Assembly (NCBI GenBank): GCA_963715625.1
Contig: OY970260.1
Span: 372,001 to 436,000, forward strand
DNA length: 64,000 bases
Origin: VRUE01 sp963715625
GTDB lineage: Bacteria; Actinomycetota; Thermoleophilia; Solirubrobacterales; 70-9
Direction: 5' to 3'
Below are positions 7,121 to 14,621 of the stretch, in pieces. The position numbers were made by a program, and so were the translations under genes. The notes under the pieces were generated by a model. That model was not told the origin of the DNA. It did no database searches and saw only the letters and a list, made by a program, of their open reading frames with translations. How positions within the stretch are numbered: position 1 is the stretch's first letter; each line of letters begins with the position of its first letter.

Positions 7121-8314
7121 TCAGGCGGCGCTTGTCTCGCCGACAAGGTCGGCGTAGACGCTGGCCGTCTGCTCGGCGACGTCGCCCCAGTCGAAGCGGC
7201 GCAGGTGCTCGTAGGCTTCGGCGACGAGGCTGCGGCCGAGCTCGTCGTCGGAGAGGACGCGGATCGCGACCTCGGCGAGCGCTTCGGGGTCGTGGGCGCG
7301 GAAGCGCAGGCCGGCCTCCTCGTGGGGGACGACCTCGCGCAGGCCGCCGGTGTCGGCGACGATGCAGGGACAGCCGCTGGCCATCGCCTCGAGGGCGACG
7401 AGGCCGAAGGGCTCGTAGATAGAGGGAACCACGGTGAGGTCGGCGATCCGGTAGAGCGAGTGCAACACGTCGTCGCCGATCCAGCCGAGGAAGGTGCCGT
7501 GCTCCATCAGCCCCAGCTCCTCGGCCTGCTTGTGCAGCTCGGCCTCGTGCGTGCCCGAGCCGGCGATCAGGAAGCGCGTCCCGGGCACCTCCTCGATCAG
7601 CCGCGGCATCGCCTCGAGCGCCAGCTGGAAGCCCTTCTCGTAGACGAGGCGGCCGATCAGCAGCACCAGCTTCTGCTCGGGATAGGCGAACTCCGAGCGC
7701 AGCCGGGTCAGCTCGGCCGGGTCCTGCGGCTGCAGGTCGTCGGGGTCGATCCCGTTGGGGATCACCGAGATCCGCTCCTCCTCGACGCCGAAGATGTCGG
7801 CGACCTGCTCGCGCATGTAGTGCGAGCAGGCGATCACCCGGTCGGAGCGGTTGGTTATCCAGCGCTCGACCCCGTGGATGTAGGTCTGGGGGTGCTTGTC
7901 GACCCAGCCCTGGTGACGGCCGTGCTCGGTGGCGTGGATCGTCGTCACCAGCGGTGCTCCGAAGCGCTTGGCGAGGTGGTCGCAGGCGTTGGCGACCAGC
8001 CAGTCGTGGCCGTGGACGAGGTCGAAGCTGAAGCGGTCGCCGAGCTCGACCCCTGCCGCGAGCATGTCGGAGTTCATCCGCTCGACCCAGGCGACGAACT
8101 CGCCCAGGTCGGTCGGCCGCTTCGGCTCGCGGATGCGGTGGATGACGACCCCGCCGCGGCGCTCCTCGGCCGGCGACTCCTCGCCGCCCCGGGTGAGCAC
8201 GTGAACCTCAACCTCGCGACCGACCAATCCCTCGGAGAGCTTGCGCACGTGGCGAGCGAGTCCGCCCTCGATCAGAGGTGGGTACTCCCAGGAAAGGATC
8301 AGTACTCGGGTCAC
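7121..8314 (-). CDS. GT4 glycosyltransferase, Rv3032-like alpha-1,4-glucosyltransferase
   Basis: A GT-B enzyme of 397 residues. The N-terminal domain begins MTRVLILSWEYPPLIEGGLA, the GxGG-type loop of glycogen synthase-like enzymes, and the C-terminal domain carries VIPNGIDPDDL near 195, IGRLVYEKGFQLALEAMPRL near 230, and the nucleotide-sugar motif SIYEPFGLVALEAMASGCP near 315. The start is a GTG overlapping the GH57 stop as GTGA. In mycobacteria Rv3032 elongates methylglucose lipopolysaccharide and glycogen, and its neighbours are the same two families as here in the same order. The function by context is thus alpha-glucan elongation; donor preference is not proven. Confidence 0.85.
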   Translation of the reverse strand: MTRVLILSWEYPPLIEGGLARHVRKLSEGLVGREVEVHVLTRGGEESPAEERRGGVVIHRIREPKRPTDLGEFVAWVERMNSDMLAAGVELGDRFSFDLVHGHDWLVANACDHLAKRFGAPLVTTIHATEHGRHQGWVDKHPQTYIHGVERWITNRSDRVIACSHYMREQVADIFGVEEERISVIPNGIDPDDLQPQDPAELTRLRSEFAYPEQKLVLLIGRLVYEKGFQLALEAMPRLIEEVPGTRFLIAGSGTHEAELHKQAEELGLMEHGTFLGWIGDDVLHSLYRIADLTVVPSIYEPFGLVALEAMASGCPCIVADTGGLREVVPHEEAGLRFRAHDPEALAEVAIRVLSDDELGRSLVAEAYEHLRRFDWGDVAEQTASVYADLVGETSAA

Positions 8315-9738
8315 GGTTGCAGAAGCGGCGAAAGGCTCAGGTCCGGGGCGAGTGCGCGCATGCGCGGATCGGCGATGGCCGGGGAGTCTATGGCCTTCAG
8401 GGCGGCTTGGGAGTGGAATATCGCCCGCTGGAAGGCGTAGTCCCCCGCCTGGCCGCGCTTGTCGAGGAAGGCCCAGTCGCTGGCCTGGACCGCCAGCAGC
8501 TCCCGTGCGGCCCGGATCGCGGCAGCGCCGCGCAGCCCCGCAGAGAGGACCCGCAGCAGCCGCAGCTCCAGCCGCCGCGCGCCCCAGGCCAAGTCGGCGA
8601 CTGGAGGCGAGTCCCAGGTGCTGAGATCCTTGTCCTCACCCCAGGTGGATGCGCCAAGCGACCGTTCCACCGGCGGGTGCTCGGCGAGGGCCTCGGGGAC
8701 GGTCAGCAGGCGGATCCCGGCGGCGGCGGCCCCGGCGAGAACCTCGCGCAGCCAGGTCGCCCCCTCCGACCACCAGTGGCCGAGCAGCTCGGTGTCGATC
8801 GCGAAGACGAGCAGCCCGCGCCGGCCGCGCGAGTCGGCGAACTCGCGCAGGCGGCCGGCGGCCGCCGCGATGAACTCTCCGGCCTGGCGGCGGGCCGCCG
8901 CCTCGGCCGCGGCGGGGTCATAGCCGCCGCCGCCGACCTTCCAGATCCGCACGCCGCGCAGCGACTTGCCGGCGAACTGGGCGTGCGCGGGGTCGGAGGG
9001 GTAGCCCTCCAGCGACCAGAGCCACTGGATCGCCTCCCAGTCGATCGGCAGGGCGACGGGCCCCGCCTCGGTGGCGACGGGCTCCAGCGCGTCCAGCGAC
9101 TCGCGGTGGGCGCTCTGGTCGACGCAGAACCAGCGGACCCCCTCTTCCGCCAGCCGCCACTCCAGTCCCGGGACGTAAGCGCACTCGGGCAGCCAGAACC
9201 CCCCATCCCAGCCGAACCGCCGGCGGTGCGAGCGGATGCCGGCATCCAGCTGCAGGCGCAAACCCTCGCGCGTGGCAAGCAAAGGCAGCACGGCGTGCGT
9301 CGCCGAAGAGGCCGCGAGCTCAACCCTCCCCTCTCGGGCCGCCACCTGGAACGCCCGCAGCGGGTCCCCCCCATATCCGTCGAGCAGCTCCAGCGCGTGC
9401 CGGTAGCGGGCCAGCTCGGCCTCGCAAGCATCGCGGCACTCAGCCGGCACCTGACCGGCGTCGGCTTCGGCAGCCCCGATCCGCCACTCGATCAGGAAGC
9501 GCCGCAGCCGCTCGGCGACCCCGGGGTCCTCCAGCTGGTCGGCCAGCACCGGCGTAACGGTCATCGTCAGCTTCTCGGCAACCTCCAGCACCGGCAGATA
9601 TGACCGCACTGCGGCATCGAACAGCCACTCCTCCCCGAAGGGATACGTCCCGAATCCCTCGACATATGGCATGTGGGAGTGCAGCACGATCGCGAGATCG
9701 CCGACGGTCTCGGGCAGAGGCGGATCGGGTTCACGCAT
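8311..9738 (-). CDS. GH57 family alpha-glucan branching enzyme-like protein, Rv3031-like
   Basis: The glycoside hydrolase family 57 fold is shown by the N-terminal LAIVLHSHMPYVEGFGTYPF, the nucleophile region FWLPECAYVPG (Glu), and the acid region LLVFAIDTELLGHWW (Asp), followed by a C-terminal helical domain near residues 380-470. About 475 residues is close to mycobacterial Rv3031. It probably makes alpha-1,6 branches on the glucan made by the adjacent glycosyltransferase. The ATG at 9738 overlaps the methyltransferase stop by eight bases; an upstream in-frame ATG at 9753 is also possible. Its stop overlaps the next start, so the three genes form one tightly coupled transcript. Confidence 0.87.
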   Translation of the reverse strand: MREPDPPLPETVGDLAIVLHSHMPYVEGFGTYPFGEEWLFDAAVRSYLPVLEVAEKLTMTVTPVLADQLEDPGVAERLRRFLIEWRIGAAEADAGQVPAECRDACEAELARYRHALELLDGYGGDPLRAFQVAAREGRVELAASSATHAVLPLLATREGLRLQLDAGIRSHRRRFGWDGGFWLPECAYVPGLEWRLAEEGVRWFCVDQSAHRESLDALEPVATEAGPVALPIDWEAIQWLWSLEGYPSDPAHAQFAGKSLRGVRIWKVGGGGYDPAAAEAAARRQAGEFIAAAAGRLREFADSRGRRGLLVFAIDTELLGHWWSEGATWLREVLAGAAAAGIRLLTVPEALAEHPPVERSLGASTWGEDKDLSTWDSPPVADLAWGARRLELRLLRVLSAGLRGAAAIRAARELLAVQASDWAFLDKRGQAGDYAFQRAIFHSQAALKAIDSPAIADPRMRALAPDLSLSPLLQP

Positions 9739-10492
9739 GGCACACGGCCACAAAGTCCAGGGCCGCGTCGAGGTTCTCTGCCTTCAAGCTGAAATCGGAG
9801 CTGGAGATCGCCGGGGTGAAGCGGTCGTAGAAGAGCCTTGTCAGCCCCACCCTCCTGTGCACGGAGTCCCACCCCGCCTTGATCGCCAGCTCGTGCAGCC
9901 GAAGCTTCCGCGCGTGGAAAAGGCCCAGGAGCTCGACTCGATCGAAGTGCGCCTCGCAGAGCTGGCGGAACTCGTCGGCCCGGTACTCGTGCACGTGCCA
10001 GGGGTTGTCGGACTTCTCGGCGCCGGGGGGCGCCAGGGTCAGCAGGTTGGGGGTGGAGACGTAGGCGGTGCCGCCGGGAGCGAGCATCGACTTGAAGTGC
10101 TCGAGGATCGCGCCCGGGTCCTGCACGTGCTCGATCGTCTGCAGGAAGACGACCGCATCGCAGGGCTCGGCGAAGCCCTCGACCAGGTCGCGCTCGAAGC
10201 GCAGGTTGGGGGGGGCGTAGCGCAGGCGGGCGTGCTCGTGCGCCTCGGGGTTTGCGTCAACACCGACCACGCCGGCAGCCGTGCCCGCGAGGACATTCGA
10301 GCCGTAGCCCTCGCCACAGGCCATGTCCACCACCCGCTTGCCCTCGACCCGCGACGCGATCCACTCGTAGACGACGAGGTGGCGCCGGTACCAGTAGTTC
10401 TCCTCGGGCACGTCGGGGAGCGTGCGCTCGCCGGTCAGCGGCAGCGGCGGCACCCCGGGCGGCTGGTTTTCCTGGACGTACTCGCGGGTCAC
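9731..10492 (-). CDS. SAM-dependent methyltransferase, Rv3030-like
   Basis: A class I methyltransferase of 253 residues: SAM motif I RVVDMACGEGYGSNVLAG near 55, acidic loop VGVDANPEAHEHAR, motif AVVFLQTIEHVQDPGAILEH near 110, and LAPGGTAYVSTPN near 135. It is first in the overlapping trio with the GH57 and GT4 genes. The same order (Rv3030-Rv3031-Rv3032) is found in mycobacteria, where the cluster is linked to 6-O-methylglucose lipopolysaccharide. Sugar O-methylation is therefore the likely job, by context. The GTG start is only three bases after the stop of the upstream DUF4276 gene. Confidence 0.84.
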   Translation of the reverse strand: MTREYVQENQPPGVPPLPLTGERTLPDVPEENYWYRRHLVVYEWIASRVEGKRVVDMACGEGYGSNVLAGTAAGVVGVDANPEAHEHARLRYAPPNLRFERDLVEGFAEPCDAVVFLQTIEHVQDPGAILEHFKSMLAPGGTAYVSTPNLLTLAPPGAEKSDNPWHVHEYRADEFRQLCEAHFDRVELLGLFHARKLRLHELAIKAGWDSVHRRVGLTRLFYDRFTPAISSSDFSLKAENLDAALDFVAVCHA

Positions 10493-10495
10493 ACG

Positions 10496-11092
10496 TCAGT
10501 CAGCCATCTCTGCAAGAAGCGCGCGGACGGATCGCACGAGCCTTGCGAACGACGAGCATCGCTCCGCGGCCAACTCAAGGTCCATCTCTTGAACCAGCGC
10601 TGGCTGATCATCGACCGCGATATACCGCCGTCCGCCGATCATGTTTTCGGACAACTCGCCCTTGGCGTCGCGGATGCCCTGCGAATCAGAAGGCGCCACC
10701 GCGCCATCGGCAATCCCCCTCACCCCCCGGAGAGACTCCTTCGCCCCGAGCAACCAAGCCTCGAACTCCATCTCGGCTAGGACAAGCGCTGCGGGAAGAT
10801 CGGTCGCCGCTTTAGCCCGAGCCTCAAGCGTCGGCCCCAGATCCGCCGGACAGTCGTCATCGGCGTCGAGCACAACGAGGATTGCCGCCGCACCGTCCCT
10901 TGAACGCTCTGCCTGCCGAATGGCCTTCTCCAGCTCCTCATCCCGGACCACCTTGTTTCGCTTGACGCAAAACGGCCTGGCGACTTCGACGCCGTATGTG
11001 TCGCTTGCATAAAGCACGCGACGAAGAAGGACCCCAGCCGACTCGACCTCCGACTGTCCCTCCACTATGGGGATCAGGCTCTTTTTCGGCAT
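10496..11092 (-). CDS. DUF4276 (TOPRIM-like) protein, probable defence effector
   Basis: A 198-residue protein starting PKKSLIPIVEGQSEVESAGV, where the Glu after a hydrophobic strand matches the first acidic position of TOPRIM folds, then AAAILVVLDADDDCPADLG near 70 with the DxD motif, and ALVLAEMEFEAWLLGAKESL near 105 typical of DUF4276. This fold includes OLD-family nucleases. It follows an AAA ATPase by five bases; such ATPase plus DUF4276 pairs resemble the AbiL and PARIS abortive-infection systems. Base composition is clearly less GC-rich than the flanks, which suggests recent transfer. Nuclease activity is inferred from the fold only. Confidence 0.75.
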   Translation of the reverse strand: MPKKSLIPIVEGQSEVESAGVLLRRVLYASDTYGVEVARPFCVKRNKVVRDEELEKAIRQAERSRDGAAAILVVLDADDDCPADLGPTLEARAKAATDLPAALVLAEMEFEAWLLGAKESLRGVRGIADGAVAPSDSQGIRDAKGELSENMIGGRRYIAVDDQPALVQEMDLELAAERCSSFARLVRSVRALLAEMAD

Positions 11093-11097
11093 CTCAC

Positions 11098-12303
11098 TCA
11101 GAGCTTGTCTATGACCGGCCCGAACATCGAAAGTTGTGATGCCAGTTCCTTCGCCTTGTCGATATCTGGCTGAAGCTCATCCACTCGAAGCAACTCGCCA
11201 GTGGTATAGAGATGCCTCCTCACCGCGTCTCTGGTCACCTCGGCAAGTGGCGCGATCGTGGTTGCATGCCCCCTCGTCGTAACGACGCGGAGATCCTCGT
11301 CGTCGAACATCTCATTGTCGAGTAGGTCCGGGCTATGCGTCGTCATGATGACCTGCCGCTCATAAGCGGCATCCCTCAGGACCTCAACGATGAGGTCAGC
11401 GATTGCCGGATGCACGGTGGCCTCCGGCTCCTCCACGGCGATCGCCGTAACCGGTCCAGGCTGAAAGACCGCGAGTAGCAGGCCCAACATGCGAAGAGTG
11501 CCATCGGACATGTTGAGCGCATCGAATTTCCACGGATCTTTGGCGCCTCCGACTTGCTGCCTGAACTCGAGGGTCTCGCCCTTCCCCACAGCCCGGTACT
11601 CCACGCGCTCGATTCCGGGCACGGCCTTGGACAAGAGGCGACAGATCCGTTCGTAGGTTTCGGGACGCTCATCCTGGATCCGCTTCAGGACGGCAGCTGC
11701 GTTACTTCCGTCGCGGGTGAGAAAAGTGCCTCGGTCGGGCTCCTGTGTCTCTCGGAGATGACCCGGGATGATCGAATAGAAACGCATACCCGCGATGAAG
11801 TCGAAGAGGGGCCTGAACTCTTCCGCCGCAGACGCAGCGAAAAGAACGAGCCTGTCCGACGCAATTCGCGGACGAAGGCCCGGGATCTCATGGATGAATT
11901 CCCCGTGCTTGACCTCGAAACCAACCGGCTCTTCTAGAACTCCGCTGATAGCGCAGCGCTCCTGCGAAATCTGGAAGCTCTTGCCAGTCTCAGCAGCGAT
12001 TTCAAAGGAATAGTCGGCGACCCTGCCTTCGCCGAGGTCAATGACGAGACGAATTCCAATATGCGTCGGGTGCCCGCCGGACTTCCTCCGAACCGCAGAG
12101 ATGCCTCCTCTCCTCGTGAAGGCAAGCTCCACGGAATCAGCAACGCAATCGTGGACAAACGAAAGGGCGTCCACGAAGTTGCTCTTTCCGGCGCCATTTG
12201 GCCCAACCAGAATGCACAGCGGCGACAGCGAGACAGTCGCCTGTCCGATGCTCTTGTAGTTTTTGATGTGGACCTGGCGAATCCCAGGCGGCTGGACCAG
12301 CAA
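11098..12303 (-). CDS. AAA15/RecF-like ATPase of a two-gene defence module
   Basis: A 401-residue ABC-type ATPase of the AAA_15/AAA_21 group: IKNYKSIGQATVSL, Walker A LVGPNGAGKSNFVDALSFV near 32-50, signature-like LNMSDGTLRMLGLLLAVF near 265, Walker B TAIAVEEPEATVHPAIADL near 290, and the switch His in IMTTHSPDLLD near 322. Proteins of this type (AriA of PARIS, AbiLi, OLD-like) sense phage proteins or DNA and release a partner effector. The start appears to be a TTG at 12303 behind GGAGAGG. Its GC content is lower than that of neighbours. The gene is divergent from a methyltransferase gene 84 bp away. Confidence 0.82.
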   Translation of the reverse strand: MLVQPPGIRQVHIKNYKSIGQATVSLSPLCILVGPNGAGKSNFVDALSFVHDCVADSVELAFTRRGGISAVRRKSGGHPTHIGIRLVIDLGEGRVADYSFEIAAETGKSFQISQERCAISGVLEEPVGFEVKHGEFIHEIPGLRPRIASDRLVLFAASAAEEFRPLFDFIAGMRFYSIIPGHLRETQEPDRGTFLTRDGSNAAAVLKRIQDERPETYERICRLLSKAVPGIERVEYRAVGKGETLEFRQQVGGAKDPWKFDALNMSDGTLRMLGLLLAVFQPGPVTAIAVEEPEATVHPAIADLIVEVLRDAAYERQVIMTTHSPDLLDNEMFDDEDLRVVTTRGHATTIAPLAEVTRDAVRRHLYTTGELLRVDELQPDIDKAKELASQLSMFGPVIDKL

Positions 12304-12387
12304 TTGCCTCTCCGCTCATTTCGAAGTTCGGCGATGCTATCCGCTGCCCGCGCTGAGGCGAGCGAAGCCTCTACACTGCCGCGCGCC

Positions 12388-13305
12388 ATGCCGGCTTCCC
12401 CCACAGCTACCCCCGAGCACATCAAGGACGTCAACACCCGCTACCACGACGCGGCGGCCGACGAGTACGACGCCAAGTGGGGCATCGACTTCGGCGCCAC
12501 CGGCCAGGAGCAGGTGCGCGCGAAGCTGGTCAAGGCGCTCGGCGGGCGCGACGGGCAGAGCTTCGGCGCCGGGCTGGAGATCGGCTCCGGAACCGGCTAC
12601 TTCTCGCTCAACCTGCTGCAGCTCGGCGCGATCGAGAGCCTCACCGCCACCGACATCTCGCCCGGGATGCTGGGGCGGCTAGCGGCCACGGCTGAGAGCC
12701 TCGGGCTCGAGGTCGAGACGGTCGAGACCGAGGCCGAGGAGCTGCCCTTCGAGGACGAGAGCTTCGACCTCGTCTTCGGCCACGCGGTCCTGCATCACAT
12801 CCCCGACCTCGAGAGGGCCTTCGCCGAATTCCGCCGCGTGCTGCGTCCCGGCGGCGCGATCGCCTTCGCCGGCGAGCCCTCGCGCTACGGCGACCGGCTG
12901 GCGGCCCTGCCGAAGCGGACGGGCCTGCTCGTGGCGCCGGCCTGGCGGCGGCTTGTCGGCGCCCAGCCCCGCGCGATCGCGGAGGCCGAGCAGTCCGAGG
13001 GCCACAGCCTCGAGGGCGAGGTGGACGTGCACGCCTTCGCCCCCGCCGACCTGCGCCGCCTGCTGCGCGACGCCGGCTTCGAGGACCGCCACGTCGGCGG
13101 CGAGGAGCTCCTCGCCAACGCCTGGGGCTGGGGCCTGCGCACGGTCGAGTCCAGCGCCGAGCCGGAATCGATCTCCTGGAAGTGGCGCAGCTTCGCCTTC
13201 CGCAGCTACATCGCCCTGCAGAAGGTCGACAGCCGCCTGCTCGAGCCCCGCCTCCCCGCCGAGCTCTTCTACAACCTGCTCGTCTCCGGCCGCAAGCCGG
13301 CCTGA
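12388..13305 (+). CDS. Class I SAM-dependent methyltransferase, 305 aa
   Basis: A UbiE/Methyltransf_11-type enzyme. Motif I is GLEIGSGTGYFSLNLLQLG near 70, the acidic loop is TATDISPGMLGRLAATA, motif II is FEDESFDLVFGHAVLHHIPD near 125, and RVLRPGGAIAFAGEPSRYGD near 155. The C-terminal half, about 130 residues, is longer than in minimal methyltransferases and may hold the substrate site. The ATG at 12388 is preferred; the open frame further upstream only mirrors the ATPase on the other strand. Small-molecule or lipid methylation is likely but the substrate is unknown. Confidence 0.82.
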   Translation: MPASPTATPEHIKDVNTRYHDAAADEYDAKWGIDFGATGQEQVRAKLVKALGGRDGQSFGAGLEIGSGTGYFSLNLLQLGAIESLTATDISPGMLGRLAATAESLGLEVETVETEAEELPFEDESFDLVFGHAVLHHIPDLERAFAEFRRVLRPGGAIAFAGEPSRYGDRLAALPKRTGLLVAPAWRRLVGAQPRAIAEAEQSEGHSLEGEVDVHAFAPADLRRLLRDAGFEDRHVGGEELLANAWGWGLRTVESSAEPESISWKWRSFAFRSYIALQKVDSRLLEPRLPAELFYNLLVSGRKPA

Positions 13306-13311
13306 GCCGGG

Positions 13312-13491
13312 TCAGGCTGTCAGCTGCTCCGCCCGCCGGTGGCAGGCGTCCACGATCCGGTCGACGACCGGGCGATGCCATCCCTCGGCGAGCGCATCCT
13401 CCCGCACGGCATCTGCCGCCGCCCCTATCTCCTTCGCCCAGGTTCGCACCAGCGCTGGCAGCTGGCCTCCCAGGCCCGCCTCGCCTGCCAT
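13312..13491 (-). CDS. Small hypothetical protein, 59 aa, end of the ftsZ-cyclase operon
   Basis: An ATG ORF starting eleven bases after the cyclase stop in the same direction. The product (MAGEAGLGGQLPALVRTWAK and so on, ending HRRAEQLTA) is predicted to be mostly helical, amphipathic, with no signal peptide or membrane segment. Codon use is typical of the genome. I do not recognise it. Its position as the last gene of the parA-ftsZ-ggt-cyclase run supports expression. The opposite strand also has a short open frame, which I consider a shadow. Confidence 0.5.
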   Translation of the reverse strand: MAGEAGLGGQLPALVRTWAKEIGAAADAVREDALAEGWHRPVVDRIVDACHRRAEQLTA

Positions 13492-13502
13492 TTAATGCGC
13501 GA

Positions 13503-14621
13503 TCATGCAGATACTCCCTCGCCGCGACGGACGCGGTAGAGCTTGACCCGGGATTCGAAGCCCTTGAGGGGGCGCTCGCCGGCGAAGGAGTACTCGAAGG
13601 CGTCGGGGGCTGCGTCCCTGGCACCGCGGTCGACGAGGACGCTGCCGGGCTTGGCGATGCCGGTGATGCGGCTCGCCAGGTTGACCGGGCGGCCGTAGTA
13701 GTCGCCGGCCTGAGCCAGGGCGTAGCCGCGGGCGATGCCGGCACGCAGGCTGGGGAACTCCTCGCCCTCCTCCTCGGATGCCTCGACCAGGCGCAGCGCG
13801 GCGCGGGCCATCGCCTCGGCGTCGGCAGAGACCAGCATCGCGGCGTCGCCGATCGTCTTCACCAGGCGCACCGGGGGCTCGGCCACCGCGCTCGCCATCT
13901 CCTCGAGCCGACCGGCGACCAGGCCGAGCTCTTCCGGCGCGATCTCCTCGCCGAGCTTGGTGAAGCCGACCAGGTCGGCGAAGCAGACCGAGACCTCGGC
14001 GGTGGCGCCAAGCTCGCCCGAGGCGAGGTCGGCGGCGCCGATCACGTCGCGGCGGATCTGCTCGAGCAGGTGGGCACGCTGGGCGTAGAGCAGGGTCGGC
14101 TCGAAGATCGGCAGCATGTGCTCGGCGGCGGCGGCGAAGCGCAGGGCCAGGTCGCGCTCGGTGTCGCCCGGCTGGATCAACGTGCGCCGGATCAGCTCGC
14201 GGTTCGCGTCGGCGACCCGGGCCGTCCCCATGCCGATCGTCCGCGCCACCTGGATGATCCCGTCCTCGGGCAGGCCGGCGTCGAGGAAGGCCTTGACCCG
14301 GCGGGCGGCGTCGAGGTCGGCCTCGTTCAGCGCCCGCTCGTCGGGATCGGGATAGGGCAGGCCGAGAGCGGCGCTGGCGCGCTGCAGCAGGCCGAGGTCG
14401 CCGCCGGAGAGCTCGGCGATCTCGCGCGGCGTGTAGCGGGCGCCGTCGCCGGCGATGCCGCGCTCGACCGGGAGCAGGGTGAGGCGGCCGGCCGCCACCG
14501 CTTCCCGAAGCTCCTCCAGCGGCACGCCTTCGCCGGCCAGCTGCTCGAGCAGGGCGAGACGATCCTCTCGCGCCTCGCCCTCGACGCCGTCGAGCAGCCC
14601 CTCTGCCTCGAAATCGATCAT
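13503..14621 (-). CDS. Class III adenylate/guanylate cyclase with N-terminal regulatory domain
   Basis: The catalytic domain occupies about residues 205-365: metal-binding Asp in EVSVCFADLVGFTKLGEEIA, purine and metal residues in VRLVKTIGDAAMLVSADAE, and NLASRITGIAKPGSVLVDRG with the transition-state Asn and Arg. The N-terminal 200 residues (GDGARYTPREIAELSG, then GMGTARVADANRELIRRTLI) resemble the autoinhibitory domain of mycobacterial Rv1264, which makes that enzyme pH-sensitive. Product is cAMP by homology. The ATG overlaps the ggt stop as ATGA, so it is co-translated in the parA-ftsZ-ggt operon. Confidence 0.87.
   Translation of the reverse strand: MIDFEAEGLLDGVEGEAREDRLALLEQLAGEGVPLEELREAVAAGRLTLLPVERGIAGDGARYTPREIAELSGGDLGLLQRASAALGLPYPDPDERALNEADLDAARRVKAFLDAGLPEDGIIQVARTIGMGTARVADANRELIRRTLIQPGDTERDLALRFAAAAEHMLPIFEPTLLYAQRAHLLEQIRRDVIGAADLASGELGATAEVSVCFADLVGFTKLGEEIAPEELGLVAGRLEEMASAVAEPPVRLVKTIGDAAMLVSADAEAMARAALRLVEASEEEGEEFPSLRAGIARGYALAQAGDYYGRPVNLASRITGIAKPGSVLVDRGARDAAPDAFEYSFAGERPLKGFESRVKLYRVRRGEGVSA

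Noticed and set aside
12061..12387. N-terminal extension of the methyltransferase gene at 12388
   Set aside because: The open frame upstream of 12388 is antisense to the ATPase gene, and the methyltransferase fold starts after ATG 12388.
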